Positions 42,646 through 54,696 of a stretch of DNA of 64,000 bases are shown here, piece by piece. The notes under the pieces are model-generated. The model did no database searches and was not told the DNA's origin. It saw only the letters and a list, made by a program, of their open reading frames with translations. Made by a program: the position numbers and the translations under genes. Every line of letters starts with the position of its first letter. Position 1 is the stretch's first letter. Source of the stretch: DASUBV01 sp963725175 (GTDB lineage Bacteria > Actinomycetota > Actinomycetes > Streptosporangiales > Streptosporangiaceae); NCBI GenBank assembly GCA_963725175.1, contig CAVRXH010000006.1, positions 4,526,001 through 4,590,000 of the forward strand, in the 5' to 3' direction.

Positions 42646-43013
42646 CAGCGTCAACTGAGCCCGTGCCAACTGAGCCCGTGCCAACTGGGACCGTGCCAAC
42701 TGGGCCCGTGGAGATCCGGTTCGACCAGGCGACCACCGAACTCGACGCGTTGCAGCGTGCGACCTACGCGGCAGCCCGCGAAATGACAGTGGACGTCGCC
42801 ACGGCCGGGCACGAATACGTCTGCACCTTGTTCCCGCGTGGCCAGGACGCGAATCCGGATGAGCTGAAGCACCGAATGCGCGCCGAGGTGAACGACCAGA
42901 CCCTGCGATTGCGCATCGCCAGGGAGACAGAACCACTTCGCAACCTGATCTTCGCGCTCGCGTTCTCGCGCACCGGGCTCACCGAGGGCGAATCGCCAGA
43001 CGATGACGGCTAA
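42642..43013 (+). CDS. hxsD: His-Xaa-Ser system protein HxsD
   Basis: A 123-residue cytosolic protein. After an N-terminal repeat (EPVPT/GPVPT, residues 6-22) the body contains EVNDQTLRLRIARETEPLRN and LIFALAFSRTGL, which match the LLNDYxLRE-like signature that defines HxsD. Function unknown; as a small protein encoded with two radical SAM enzymes it may deliver or hold the substrate. Overlaps hxsA by 4 nt and hxsB by 11 nt. Confidence 0.85.
   Translation: MTASTEPVPTEPVPTGTVPTGPVEIRFDQATTELDALQRATYAAAREMTVDVATAGHEYVCTLFPRGQDANPDELKHRMRAEVNDQTLRLRIARETEPLRNLIFALAFSRTGLTEGESPDDDG
42652..42707 (+). repeat. 15-bp tandem repeats at the start of hxsD
   Basis: A partial copy (42652-42662) and three 15-bp units (42663, 42678, 42693) of gtgccaactgagccc with one- or two-base changes. 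They encode a Pro-Val-Pro-Thr repeat. In-frame and probably variable in number. Confidence 0.85.
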
Positions 43014-44454
43014 GCGCGTCGAGGCACCCGCTGAGCTGTCGCACCGAAGCTGGCAGCTCCTGCCGCTGCGATTCCACCGGATGGATGACAGCGTCCTGCT
43101 GACCAATCTCGTCGGCGAGCATGTCTTCCTGAGCGATCAGCAGTTCATGGCGATCGTTGACGGGACCTGCACGGATCAGTCGCTGCTGGCCCGGCTCCGG
43201 GCGCGTCACCTCATCCAGCTTCCCGGTGATCGCCTGCCCGCCGAACTACTTGCCGTCAAGCTGCGTACCAGGATGCGGCGGCTGCCGGACTCTACCGGGC
43301 TGCACATCTTCGTGATCACGCTTCGCTGCGAGCACACCTGCCGATACTGCCAGGTATCCCGCCAGCCCTCGGCGAGAAGCCAGTTCGACATGAGCCAGGA
43401 GACCGCCGCGCGGAGCCTGGCCCTGGCCTTCAGGTCACCTTCACCGCATCTCAAGATCGAGTTCCAGGGCGGCGAGCCGCTGCTGAACTTCGACCTCCTG
43501 CGCTGGATCGTGACGGAAGCGAAGACGATCAACCAGGACCGCGGGAAGCAGCTCGCGTTCGTCATCGCGACTAACCTGGCACTGCTTGACGATCAGGTCC
43601 TTGAGTTCTGCGCGGCTGAGGACGTCTATCTGTCCACTTCTGTCGACGGCCCAGCCGACCTGCACAACGGGAATCGCCCGCGACCGGGCCAGGACAGCTG
43701 GCAGCGGACCGTTGACGGGATCAGCAGGGTCCGGGAGCGGCTCGGCCCCGACCGGGTGAGCGCGCTGATGACGACGACAGAGGCAAGCCTTGACCGCCCC
43801 CGCGAGATCATCGATACCTACGCTGATCTCGGTCTTCGCCATGTCTTCCTGCGGCCGATTTCACCTTACGGATTTGCCCTGCACAGGCGCGGCGGTGCCG
43901 GATATGACGTCGCGCGGTGGCTGAAGTTCTATGAGGCGGGGCTTGACTACATCATCGACCTGAACCGTCGGGGCACTGAGATGGTGGAAGGCTACGCGGC
44001 CATCATCGCGAAGAAGATGCTGACCAATGACGACAGCGGATACGTGGACCTTCAGTCACCGGCGGGCATCGGCCTAGGCGCCCTGGTCTACAACTACGAC
44101 GGCGATGTCTACGCCTCCGACGAGGGCCGGATGCTCGCGGAGATGCACGACCACACGTTCCGGCTTGGCAACGTCGCCACAAGCTCTTACGCGGACATCA
44201 TGCTCTCTGAGCAGCTCCTGGAGCCGCTTGAGCAGTCGCTGAGCATGAGCGCGCCGATGTGCAGCAGTTGCGCCTTCGAGCCCTACTGCGGCGCGGACCC
44301 GGTATTCCACCATGCGACGATGAATGACTTCGCGGGCCACAAGGCGCTTTCGGCCTTCTGCCAGCGCAACATGGGAGTCTTCTCGGCGATCTTGCGTCGG
44401 GCGCGGGACGACGAGTTTGCCCGCGGTCTTTTCCGGCGGTGGTCCCAGCAGTGA
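43003..44454 (+). CDS. hxsB: Radical SAM enzyme HxsB
   Basis: A 483-residue radical SAM enzyme. The N-terminal ~75 residues (LLPLRFHRMDDSVLLTNLVG, EHVFLS) look like a small PqqD/RRE-type wing fold. The [4Fe-4S]-SAM motif is C109-x3-C113-x2-C116 in RCEHTCRYCQ; GGEPL is at 156-160. A SPASM-like C-terminal cluster motif has Cys420, 423, 429 and 453. Expected to make a radical-based modification on HxsA His/Ser residues; chemistry not determined. Overlaps hxsD by 11 nt and hxsC by 1 nt (TGATG). Confidence 0.9.
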   Translation: MTAKRVEAPAELSHRSWQLLPLRFHRMDDSVLLTNLVGEHVFLSDQQFMAIVDGTCTDQSLLARLRARHLIQLPGDRLPAELLAVKLRTRMRRLPDSTGLHIFVITLRCEHTCRYCQVSRQPSARSQFDMSQETAARSLALAFRSPSPHLKIEFQGGEPLLNFDLLRWIVTEAKTINQDRGKQLAFVIATNLALLDDQVLEFCAAEDVYLSTSVDGPADLHNGNRPRPGQDSWQRTVDGISRVRERLGPDRVSALMTTTEASLDRPREIIDTYADLGLRHVFLRPISPYGFALHRRGGAGYDVARWLKFYEAGLDYIIDLNRRGTEMVEGYAAIIAKKMLTNDDSGYVDLQSPAGIGLGALVYNYDGDVYASDEGRMLAEMHDHTFRLGNVATSSYADIMLSEQLLEPLEQSLSMSAPMCSSCAFEPYCGADPVFHHATMNDFAGHKALSAFCQRNMGVFSAILRRARDDEFARGLFRRWSQQ

Positions 44455-45629
44455 TGAAGCTATCGGGCCGGACGAGGGCGGCTGGCCTTCAGGAGGGCCT
44501 CCGGCACGATGTGTGGCGGGTCTGCGGACCGGCCGCCGGCCCTTCGCCGATGCCGCTGGCCTGCCTGCTCACGGACGGCCAGCAAGCTCAGCCCGGGCAT
44601 CAGCTTTACCTGGCGAGAGACGACGGGGCGGCTGGTCCAGGCCCCACGGCATGGCTGCCGGAGGAACTGGCGCACGTTACCGTTGGCGACATCATCAGCG
44701 TGGCAAGCGACGCCAGCCGGGTCGCGGTGCTGTGGAAGAGCACGGCTGCGCACAACAGCCTGCTGCTCACCGAGCAGTGCGACAACTACTGCCTGATGTG
44801 CTCGCAGCCCCCGAAGACACGGGACGACTCGTGGTTGTTTGAGCGTGCGAAGCAGGTCGTTTCCCTGCTGCCGCCGGCGGCCACCGGTATCGGGCTGACC
44901 GGCGGAGAGCCCACCCTGAACGAGGATGCCTTCATCGCGCTGCTTGAACATTGCCGTGACGTGGCGCCATGGCTGAGCTTGCATGTGCTGACGAACGGCC
45001 GCAGGTTTGCCGACCTTCGCTTTGCGCAGCGATACGCGGCAGTGGGGCTGAGCGACATCATGGCAGGGATACCGCTCTACGGCCCCGAGCCGTCGCTGCA
45101 CGACTACGTTGTTCAGGCGAGTGGTGCCTTTGCGGAGACCGTGCACGGAATTCTCAACCTTGCCACTCTGGGCCAAGCCATCGAGATCCGCATTGTGGTG
45201 CAGTTCCATACGGTCCCCATCCTGGTCGAGCTAGCGGAGTTCATCACCCGGAACCTGCCCTTCGTCAGCCAGGTAGCGCTGATGGGGCTGGAGATGACCG
45301 GGCTGGCGCGGCCTAACTCCGCGGAGGTCTGGATCGATCCGGCCGACTATCAGGACCAGCTTCGGGAAGCCGCCTCGGTACTGACGGACGCCCGGATTCA
45401 AACGAAGATCTATAACCATCAGCTTTGCGTGCTAGACGAGCGGCTGTGGCCACTGGCCGTTCGCTCGATCAGCGACTGGAAGAACGACTACCTAGACGAG
45501 TGCACGCGATGCGCGGTTCGCGATCTGTGCGGCGGTGTCTTCACCACCAGCGGTAACCGCCTGAGCGCCAGCCTGCACCCGCTGACCGCCGTGCCGGAGG
45601 AGGTCGGGTCGCTGCTGGCGGCGGGTTAG
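44454..45629 (+). CDS. hxsC: Radical SAM enzyme HxsC
   Basis: A 391-residue second radical SAM enzyme of the His-Xaa-Ser pair. Cluster motif C109-x3-C113-x2-C116 in EQCDNYCLMCSQPP, GGEPT at 150-154, strand motif LHVLTNGRRFAD, and a C-terminal Cys trio 350, 353, 359 (CTRCAVRDLCGG) for an auxiliary cluster. ATG 44454 overlaps the hxsB stop. It is paralogous in architecture to HxsB but divergent in sequence, suggesting two sequential or cooperating reactions. Ends overlapping the convergent vapC stop. Confidence 0.9.
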   Translation: MKLSGRTRAAGLQEGLRHDVWRVCGPAAGPSPMPLACLLTDGQQAQPGHQLYLARDDGAAGPGPTAWLPEELAHVTVGDIISVASDASRVAVLWKSTAAHNSLLLTEQCDNYCLMCSQPPKTRDDSWLFERAKQVVSLLPPAATGIGLTGGEPTLNEDAFIALLEHCRDVAPWLSLHVLTNGRRFADLRFAQRYAAVGLSDIMAGIPLYGPEPSLHDYVVQASGAFAETVHGILNLATLGQAIEIRIVVQFHTVPILVELAEFITRNLPFVSQVALMGLEMTGLARPNSAEVWIDPADYQDQLREAASVLTDARIQTKIYNHQLCVLDERLWPLAVRSISDWKNDYLDECTRCAVRDLCGGVFTTSGNRLSASLHPLTAVPEEVGSLLAAG

Positions 45630-46045
45630 CGGTCGGCGGGCAGGAGGGTGAAGGCGTCGGCGTGTAGCGGCCTGACGGCGCGGAAGTGGCGCTCGTCCAG
45701 GGTGAGCAGCCTGGTCGTCTGATATCTGGCGGCGAGCACGACGAGGGAGGCATCGGCGATGCCAAGGCCCAGGTCGGAGTAGCGGCTCGCGACAGCGGCG
45801 GCCTGGCCGACGTCGGAGCGGTTGAAGGAAGCCAGCTCGAAAACACCATCGGCGACATCCTGCAAAAGCTCAAGCTCGGCCTTGACGCCGACCCGGGTGA
45901 GCAGCATGTAGTCGAGTTCGGCGAGCACGAAGGGCGATAGGACGACCGGCCCTGGGTCGGACTCGTAGGCGGCCAGGGCCTCACGGTGCCGGGTCGCATC
46001 GCGGCCGAAGGCGGCGAGTAGGCCGCTGGTATCCGCGATGATCAC
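45626..46045 (-). CDS. vapC: VapC-type PIN-domain toxin
   Basis: A 139-residue PIN ribonuclease: MIIADTSGLLAAF (first Asp), FVLAELDYMLL (Glu), LGIADASLVVLAARY (Asp) and TLDERHF (Asp). Acidic residues of the Mg2+ site are all present, so probably active. It overlaps the antitoxin gene by ATGA (46042-46045). The target RNA cannot be inferred. Confidence 0.92.
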   Translation of the reverse strand: MIIADTSGLLAAFGRDATRHREALAAYESDPGPVVLSPFVLAELDYMLLTRVGVKAELELLQDVADGVFELASFNRSDVGQAAAVASRYSDLGLGIADASLVVLAARYQTTRLLTLDERHFRAVRPLHADAFTLLPADR

Positions 46046-46272
46046 CGCTCGCCGAACCCCTCGGCGAGCAGGTCATCGACCTTCTCGGGCAGATCGGGAT
46101 CGCCGAGGTCTAGCTGGCCGAGCAGCCGGGGCCTGGGGCGGGGCAGCAGCCCTTCCAGCCATCTTTCCAGCGCGCTGCGGATGATCTGCGCCTCGGACTC
46201 GCCGGAAACGGCTGAGGCCTGCGCGAGTCGTTCCTTGAGTCCATCAGGCAGGTAGACCGACGTCTTTACCAT
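46042..46272 (-). CDS. vapB: VapB-type ribbon-helix-helix antitoxin
   Basis: A 76-residue antitoxin. N-terminal RHH (VKTSVYLPDGLKERL ... SEAQIIRSALERWLEG) binds the operator, and the C-terminal ~30 residues (LDLGDPDLPEKVDDLLAEGF) probably wrap the toxin. Coupled to vapC. A 14-bp palindrome immediately upstream fits the autoregulation seen in VapBC modules. Confidence 0.9.
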   Translation of the reverse strand: MVKTSVYLPDGLKERLAQASAVSGESEAQIIRSALERWLEGLLPRPRPRLLGQLDLGDPDLPEKVDDLLAEGFGER

Positions 46273-46276
46273 ATAC

Positions 46277-46300
46277 GTAGGGTACCCTACACTGCCCTAC
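46277..46300. promoter_or_regulatory. vapBC operator palindrome
   Basis: GTAGGGTACCCTAC (46277-46290) is a perfect 14-bp palindrome, 4 nt upstream of the vapB start, followed by a further half site CCCTAC (46295-46300). Likely VapB/VapBC binding site overlapping the promoter. Confidence 0.75.
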
Positions 46301-46367
46301 ATTCGGTGAAGGCTGCTGAGCCGGGACGGCGCTGGCAGGGTGCGACGGCGCTGGCAGGATGTGGGGC

Positions 46368-46859
46368 ATGCGGGTGGTGGTGGTGTCGGACACGCACGCG
46401 CCGCGGCGGTGGAAGTCGTGCCCGCCGGCGGTGGCGCTGCGGTTGCGCGATGCCGACCTGATCCTGCACGCGGGCGATGTCTGCACGGCGGCGGTACTGG
46501 ATGAGCTGAGCGAGTACGCACCGGTCCGGGCGGTGCTGGGCAACAACGACGAGCCGGATGTCGCGGACTGGGGCGCGCCGCCGGAACTGGAACTCGACCT
46601 GGGCGGCGTGCCGGCCGCGATGATCCACGACAGCGGCGCCCGGCAGGGCCGGCTGGCCCGGATGCGGCAGCGGTTTCCCGGTGCGCGGCTGGTGGTGTTC
46701 GGCCATTCGCACATCCCGCTGAACGAGGCGGATGAGCACCTGCGGATCTTCAACCCGGGGTCGCCGACGGACCGGCGGCGGCAGCCGCACGGCACCATCG
46801 GCGTGCTGCGGATCGAGGACGGCCAACTGGTCTCGGCGCATCACATCGACGTGACCTAG
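46368..46859 (+). CDS. YfcE/MJ0936-type metallophosphoesterase
   Basis: A 163-residue phosphodiesterase. Dimetal-site motifs: VVSDTHAP (Asp, His), LILHAGDVC (Asp), VLGNNDEPD (Asn), VFGHSHIPLNE (His, His). Small YfcE-like enzymes cleave phosphodiesters of unknown physiological role. ATG 46368 is used rather than ATG 46359 because the fold starts at MRVVVVSDTH. Confidence 0.9.
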   Translation: MRVVVVSDTHAPRRWKSCPPAVALRLRDADLILHAGDVCTAAVLDELSEYAPVRAVLGNNDEPDVADWGAPPELELDLGGVPAAMIHDSGARQGRLARMRQRFPGARLVVFGHSHIPLNEADEHLRIFNPGSPTDRRRQPHGTIGVLRIEDGQLVSAHHIDVT

Positions 46860-46922
46860 TGCGGCGCGTGCAGCGGCGGTCGCCCGGCGGGCCGGGGCAG
46901 GGCCGGGCGGGACAGGGCCGGC

Positions 46923-47903
46923 ATGACGGGACTTGAGCTGCTCGGGCTGCTCGCGGCCGGGATCGGGGCGGGCCTGGTCGGCACGATCGCGAGCCTGGCG
47001 TCGCTGGTGTCTTACCCGGCACTGCTGGCCCTCGGGCTGAGCCCGGTCTCGGCGAATGTGACGAACACGGTCGCGCTGATGTTCTCGGCGGTCGGGGCGG
47101 TATCCGCTTCGCGGCCGGAGCTGGCAGGCCAGGGCCGCCGGGTGCTGCGACTAGGCGCGGTGACGGCGGCAGGCGGCGCGGTGGGCGCGGCGCTGCTGCT
47201 GCTCACGCCGCCGCAGGGGTTCGAGTACGCGGCGCCGCTGCTGATCGCGGCGGGCTCGGTCATCATCATGCGGACACCGGCCCGGCCCGGCCCGCCCGGC
47301 GGAACCGCCGCTGCCCCGGCCCCGCCGGGTGGCCTGGCCGCGTCGGACGGTTCCACAGCGACGGCCGGGCTCGACGGGCTGAGCCCGGTCGGTGCCGTTC
47401 TGGCAGTGCCAGGCGGCTCGGGTGTGCGGGCTGGGCCGGACCTGCCAGCGGCCGGCGTGCCAGCGGCCAGCGGCATGACCGAGGCTGGGCTGGCCGCTGG
47501 CGGCGCGGCCGGGGTCGCGAGTGCCCCAGGGCGGGTCGGCCAGAACCGCTGGACGGACTGGGCCAGCTTGGTCGCGGCGGCGGTGTATATCGGGTACTTC
47601 GGGGCGGCGGGCGGGATCTTGCTGCTCGCGGTGCTGATCCGGATGCTGGCCCAGCCGCTGGCCAAGGTAAACGCGGTGAAGAACGCGGTGGCGGGACTGG
47701 CCAATGCGGTCGCTGGGCTGGGCTTCGCGATCTTCGGGCCGGTGCGCTGGACGGCGGTGGTGCCGCTGGCGGCGGGCTTCCTGATCGGCGGCTGGACCGG
47801 GCCGAAGCTGGTTCGCTGGCTGCCGGCCCGCGGGCTGCGGATCTTCGTCGGGTGCTGCGGCCTGGCGGCCGCGGTCAAGCTGGGCGCGAGCGCCTACTTG
47901 TAG
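46923..47903 (+). CDS. TauE/SafE-family sulfite exporter-like membrane protein
   Basis: A 326-residue protein with about eight helices: LLGLLAAGIGAGLVGTIASLASLVSYPALLALG, in pieces, at the N-terminus and AAVYIGYFGAAGGILLLAVLI in the second half. The two halves carry the TauE/SafE repeats (GxxxGxxG-like; NVTNTVAL and KVNAVKNAVAG). A Gly/Ala/Pro-rich insert of roughly 80 residues joins the halves and is longer than usual. Exports sulfite, sulfoacetate or related anions in characterised cases. No sulfonate genes adjacent. Confidence 0.82.
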   Translation: MTGLELLGLLAAGIGAGLVGTIASLASLVSYPALLALGLSPVSANVTNTVALMFSAVGAVSASRPELAGQGRRVLRLGAVTAAGGAVGAALLLLTPPQGFEYAAPLLIAAGSVIIMRTPARPGPPGGTAAAPAPPGGLAASDGSTATAGLDGLSPVGAVLAVPGGSGVRAGPDLPAAGVPAASGMTEAGLAAGGAAGVASAPGRVGQNRWTDWASLVAAAVYIGYFGAAGGILLLAVLIRMLAQPLAKVNAVKNAVAGLANAVAGLGFAIFGPVRWTAVVPLAAGFLIGGWTGPKLVRWLPARGLRIFVGCCGLAAAVKLGASAYL

Positions 47904-47941
47904 CGGAGCGTGCGGATCTGCCGTAGAGCCTGGGCCCGGCG

Positions 47942-50185
<2,244 letters not shown>

Positions 50186-50190
50186 GCGGG

Positions 50191-51660
50191 TCAGGCCGCC
50201 TCGAGGTAGCCGAGCGGGATCGGTAGCCAGGCAGGCCGCAGCCGGGACTCGTACAGCACCTCGTAAACCGCCTTATCTAGGGTAAGGGCGCGCAGCAGCA
50301 GGTCCCCGCCGCCGACGTCCCCGCCGGCCGCCGCGTACCCGGCGCGGAACGCGGCCTGGCAGTCCGCCGACCACCGCGCGGCGGCCGGCGCAAGCGCGGC
50401 GGCGTCCGCGCGGTGCAGGAGCTGGTGCCGTGCCGCGTAGTCGAACGACCGGAGCATGCCGGCGACGTCGCGCAGAGCCGGCGCGAGTGCCCGGCGCTCG
50501 GTCAGCGGCACGGTGGGCTCGCCCTCGAAGTCCAGCGCCACCCAGCCGCCCGGGGTGCGCAGCACCTGACCGAGATGGTAGTCACCGTGAATCCGCTGGA
50601 GCCGGACCCGCGCGGCGGAGCCGGCCAGCTCGGCGAAGCAGTCGCGCAGCTTGCCGGCCTGCGGGGCCAGGTCGGGGACGGCCGCGATGGCCTGGTCAAG
50701 CTGGGTGGCCATCCGCCTGGTCAGCGCGGCGAGTTCCGAGTCGGTCGCCTGCTGGCTGCCGAACGCGGTGGCCAGGTCGGTGTGGATCTCGGCGGTGGCC
50801 TGGCCGAGCAGGCTGGCCTCCGCCGTGAAGTCCAGCCCGCCCGGCCCGCCTAGGCCATCAGCCCCGGCCGGCTCGCCGGCGAGCAGCCGGGTCAGCTCCT
50901 GCCCGGCCAGCGACCAGCCGTCGGCGGACTGGGCCAGGAACTGCGACAGCACCCCGAGCAGCACGGGCTCGCCGTCCAGGTCGGTCTCGATCCAGCCGTA
51001 CGGCGCGGCCACCCTGGTGGAGCCGAGGCCGGCCAGCGCGGCGGCCACCTCCAGGTCAGGGTTGGCGCCGGGGAACAGCCGCCGGACCACCTTGAGGATG
51101 GCGGCCTCGCCGAAGACCACGCTGGTATTGCTCTGCTCGGCCGTCATTACCCGGCTGGGCGGCCAGCCGCCGCCGGGCCCGCCCGAGCCGGTCAGCCCGG
51201 CACCCAGGCCGCCCGCGGCCGTCCAGCCTGCCGACGGGCCGCCGGAGGCCAGCCCGCCTGAGTTGCTCGTGGCCGGGCCCATGCCGTCAAGCGAGGCGCC
51301 GGGCTCGGCGACGAACCGCAGCCCGCCGACCTCTTCCCCGGCGGCGATGCCGGCCAGCAGCACCGCGGCGAGCTGCGGGTCATGCAGCGCGTCATAGGCC
51401 GCCCGGCCGTCGATCTCGCCGATGGCGGCCGGGCCGAGGGACGCCGAGGCATGCTCGCGCAGGCCGATCAGGAGCTGGTACCGCGCCTGGGTGCCGCCCT
51501 GCTCCGCCGCCACGATCAGGTGCCGCAGTTCCGGCTCGCCGTCCAGCAGCAGCACGTCGCTGAGCACGGTCAGCTCGGTGACCCGGCTGCCGGGGCACCA
51601 CCGCTGCGCTGGCAGCCAGCGTGCCAGCAGGCCCGCCAGGGCCGTTTGCTCGCCGATCAC
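50191..51660 (-). CDS. mak: Maltokinase (Mak/Pep2)
   Basis: A 489-residue kinase phosphorylating maltose to maltose-1-phosphate for GlgE. Markers: LLARWLPAQRWCPGS at the N-terminus, EQSNTSVVFGEAAILKVVRRL, RIHGDYHLGQVLRTPGGW (catalytic Asp) and ALDFEGEP (metal-binding Asp). A Gly/Ser-rich insert about residues 130-175 is unusually long. GTG 51660 follows GGGGAGGAGCGAG and is preferred over GTG/ATG candidates further upstream. In many actinomycetes it is adjacent or fused to treS; here a cupredoxin gene intervenes. Confidence 0.93.
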   Translation of the reverse strand: MIGEQTALAGLLARWLPAQRWCPGSRVTELTVLSDVLLLDGEPELRHLIVAAEQGGTQARYQLLIGLREHASASLGPAAIGEIDGRAAYDALHDPQLAAVLLAGIAAGEEVGGLRFVAEPGASLDGMGPATSNSGGLASGGPSAGWTAAGGLGAGLTGSGGPGGGWPPSRVMTAEQSNTSVVFGEAAILKVVRRLFPGANPDLEVAAALAGLGSTRVAAPYGWIETDLDGEPVLLGVLSQFLAQSADGWSLAGQELTRLLAGEPAGADGLGGPGGLDFTAEASLLGQATAEIHTDLATAFGSQQATDSELAALTRRMATQLDQAIAAVPDLAPQAGKLRDCFAELAGSAARVRLQRIHGDYHLGQVLRTPGGWVALDFEGEPTVPLTERRALAPALRDVAGMLRSFDYAARHQLLHRADAAALAPAAARWSADCQAAFRAGYAAAGGDVGGGDLLLRALTLDKAVYEVLYESRLRPAWLPIPLGYLEAA

Positions 51661-51803
51661 CTCGCTCCTCCCCGGTAAGGCCGGTGGGCTACTCTTCCCC
51701 GCGCAAGCCGTGTCGAATCCTCCCACGGCGACACATGACGGGGCGCGAGCGGCGATCGGCGCAGGCCACGCCGGGGTTTGCGGGAACCGGAGAAACGAGC
51801 GGG

Positions 51804-52646
51804 CTACTTGCCGACGATCAGCATGCCGGTCATGAAGTGATGGATCGTGCAGTAGAACGGGTACATGCCGGACTTCTTCGGCGCGGTGACGAACTTCGTC
51901 TGGCCGGGGCCGACCAGGCCGGTGGTGAACTGATTGTTGTCCTTGGCCGCGGGGCCGGCCGTGAGGGTATGAGCCACGCTGTCCTGGTTGGTGACCTCGA
52001 TCCGCTCGCCGGGCGACACATCCGGGTTGTCCGGCATGAACATGAAGTTCTTGATGATCACCTTGACCACCTTGCCGCCCGGCTGGCCGCCAGCGGTGCT
52101 GGGCGCGCTGCCGCCCGCCGAGCTGGCCGTGCCCGCCGAGACCCCGAGCACCACCAGCGCCACCACCGCCAGCGCCCCGGCCGCGCCGGCCGCCCCGGCC
52201 GCGCCGCCCGGCAGGCCCCTCGAGCTGACCCGGCTCAGCACCGGCAGCGACGACCAGCCCCGGAGCGCGACAAACCCCAGTAGCCCGAACGCGGCGATCT
52301 CGACCACCCCCGCGACCAGCCCGGCGGTCGTTCGCAGCTCCTGGAAACCGAACAGGCCGACCCAGAGCGACAGCAGGTAGCCGCCGAGGGTGGCGATGGC
52401 GAAGCCCGCCCCGGCGGCCGACGCCAGCGGGCCTGGTGTCACCGCCACGATGACAGCCAGGCCGAAGGCCACGATGACCTGGGCCAGGAACATCCAGCCG
52501 ATGGTCGGGATGTGCCGGTAGCCGGTCAGGTACAGGTCCAGGTGGATCGCGCCGGTGGCGGCCAGGGCCGCGGCGCCGGCCAGCCGGGCGGCCAGGGCGG
52601 TGCGGTCCGGGGCGGTGCGGCCCGAGGCACTGCGTGTGTCATCCAT
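51804..52646 (-). CDS. Membrane protein with C-terminal cupredoxin domain
   Basis: A 280-residue protein. Four to five N-terminal helices (ATGAIHLDLYLTGYRHIPTIG, FGFQELRTTAGLV) precede a Gly/Ala linker and a plastocyanin-like domain. Type-1 copper ligands are likely in DSVAHTLTAG (His) and PFYCTIHHFMTGML (Cys, His, Met). An extracytoplasmic electron-transfer or copper-binding function is expected. It sits between mak and treS on the same strand but has no metabolic link to them. Confidence 0.85.
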   Translation of the reverse strand: MDDTRSASGRTAPDRTALAARLAGAAALAATGAIHLDLYLTGYRHIPTIGWMFLAQVIVAFGLAVIVAVTPGPLASAAGAGFAIATLGGYLLSLWVGLFGFQELRTTAGLVAGVVEIAAFGLLGFVALRGWSSLPVLSRVSSRGLPGGAAGAAGAAGALAVVALVVLGVSAGTASSAGGSAPSTAGGQPGGKVVKVIIKNFMFMPDNPDVSPGERIEVTNQDSVAHTLTAGPAAKDNNQFTTGLVGPGQTKFVTAPKKSGMYPFYCTIHHFMTGMLIVGK

Positions 52647-52717
52647 GCCCTAGTCACGCCCCCGCGCGCCGTGAGGTTCAGGCTTGGCCTGCGGGCATGC
52701 TCAGCCGCAGGCCAGAG

Positions 52718-52752
52718 CCGGTGCCCGGTCAGCGTAACCGACCGGGCACCGG
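52718..52752 (-). terminator. Terminator downstream of treS
   Basis: A 13-bp perfect stem (CCGGTGCCCGGTC at 52718-52730 with its complement at 52740-52752) and a 9-nt loop. It lies 28 nt past the treS stop, before the cupredoxin gene start. Confidence 0.75.
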
Positions 52753-52779
52753 AGAACCTGGCTGACGGTGAGCAATCCG

Positions 52780-54561
<1,782 letters not shown>

Positions 54562-54696
54562 GCAGGTCTCCAGCTTGCGTTAGGTGTGACTGTTACGTAT
54601 ATCCCGCCCGCTGAAGCTCGCGTGACGGGGCCCATCCTGCCCGGACCTGGTGTAACGGCTGGCTTGGCCGCTGACGGGGAGCCGGGCTGACTGGCA

